Translations under genes and position numbers: made by a program
Assembly: GCA_009930355.1 (NCBI GenBank)
Contig: RZYK01000132.1
Location: 1-5,873 of the forward strand
Length of the DNA stretch: 5,873 nt
Origin: Campylobacterota bacterium
Lineage (GTDB): Bacteria; Campylobacterota; Campylobacteria; Campylobacterales; Sulfurospirillaceae
Direction of reading: 5' to 3'
In this document: piece after piece, positions 5,752 through 5,873 of the stretch
How the letters are laid out: every line of letters starts with the position of its first letter
Position numbering within the stretch: the stretch's first letter is position 1
Notes under the pieces: model-generated
Seen by the model: only the letters and a program-made list of their open reading frames with translations
Told to the model about the DNA's origin: nothing
Database searches by the model: none

Positions 5752-5777
5752 TTATGCAATTTTAAGTAAAGCTGAGG

Positions 5778-5783
5778 TAAAAT
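5778..5783 (+). promoter_or_regulatory. Candidate -10 element for rpmH
   Basis: TAAAAT here would place the transcription start near 5790 and give a leader of about 33 nt containing the AAGGA ribosome-binding site. The hexamer 17 bp upstream (TGCAAT) is a poor -35 match. The assignment rests on position and the -10 match only. Confidence 0.3.
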
Positions 5784-5822
5784 CCATACCTTAAATTATT
5801 TTTTATATAAAGGAACTTTTAG

Positions 5823-5873
5823 ATGAAAAGAACGTATCAGCCACATAGTACACCTAAAAAGCGCACACATGGC
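5823..5873 (+). CDS. rpmH: 50S ribosomal protein L34, N-terminal 17 residues only
   Basis: The frame starts MKRTYQPHSTPKKRTHG, the invariant N-terminus of bacterial L34, a small basic protein of about 44-46 residues in the large ribosomal subunit that packs against 23S rRNA. The window ends after codon 17. The ATG has AAGGA (5810-5814) 8 nt upstream. In bacteria rpmH is normally followed by rnpA (the RNase P protein), then membrane-protein insertion genes; that continuation would lie outside the window. Confidence 0.95.
   Translation, partial: MKRTYQPHSTPKKRTHG

Overview
The window looks like part of a chromosome from a Campylobacterota (epsilonproteobacterial) species, most like Sulfurospirillum or a close relative. 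The DNA is AT-rich. The encoded proteins (a PurC N-terminus, a CtpA-type S41 protease, ClpB, the ribosomal protein L34 N-terminus) have the flavour of this group. The order clpB / ctpA / purC, with clpB divergent, matches from memory the arrangement around Cj0509c-Cj0512 in Campylobacter jejuni. The genus is an inference. No mobile element, CRISPR array, tRNA or rRNA was seen.

Left part (1-1471, minus strand): the 3' gene is purC, cut by the window edge. It lies 13 nt downstream of ctpA, a secreted PDZ-containing carboxy-terminal processing protease with an intact Ser/Lys/Gln catalytic set. The two probably form one transcript that continues into purine genes beyond the window. Positions 1472-1702 form a divergent control region. 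It holds a strong sigma70-type promoter for clpB (TTGACA, 17 bp, TAAAAT) overlapped by a sequence resembling the HspR operator (HAIR), and weaker -10 candidates for ctpA.

Centre (1703-4273, plus strand): clpB encodes a full-length Hsp100 disaggregase with two AAA+ modules and a complete middle domain. It meets a minus-strand gene for a small secreted protein of unknown function (4325-4747) at a perfect 14-bp hairpin made of two TTACATGTAA palindromes.

Right part: a divergent plus-strand gene (4810-5241) encodes an 11-cysteine cytoplasmic protein with a pattern like the 'cysteine-rich small domain'. It converges, with only 5 nt between stop codons, on a minus-strand gene for a small secreted tetraheme c-type cytochrome. 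That cytochrome appears to consist of two duplicated diheme units. A 222-bp non-coding stretch with several inverted repeats follows, and then the start of rpmH (ribosomal protein L34), cut by the window end.

The window is largely core housekeeping and stress functions. The accessory interest lies in the cysteine-rich/tetraheme pair, the unknown periplasmic protein, and the palindromic signals in the short intergenic spaces.
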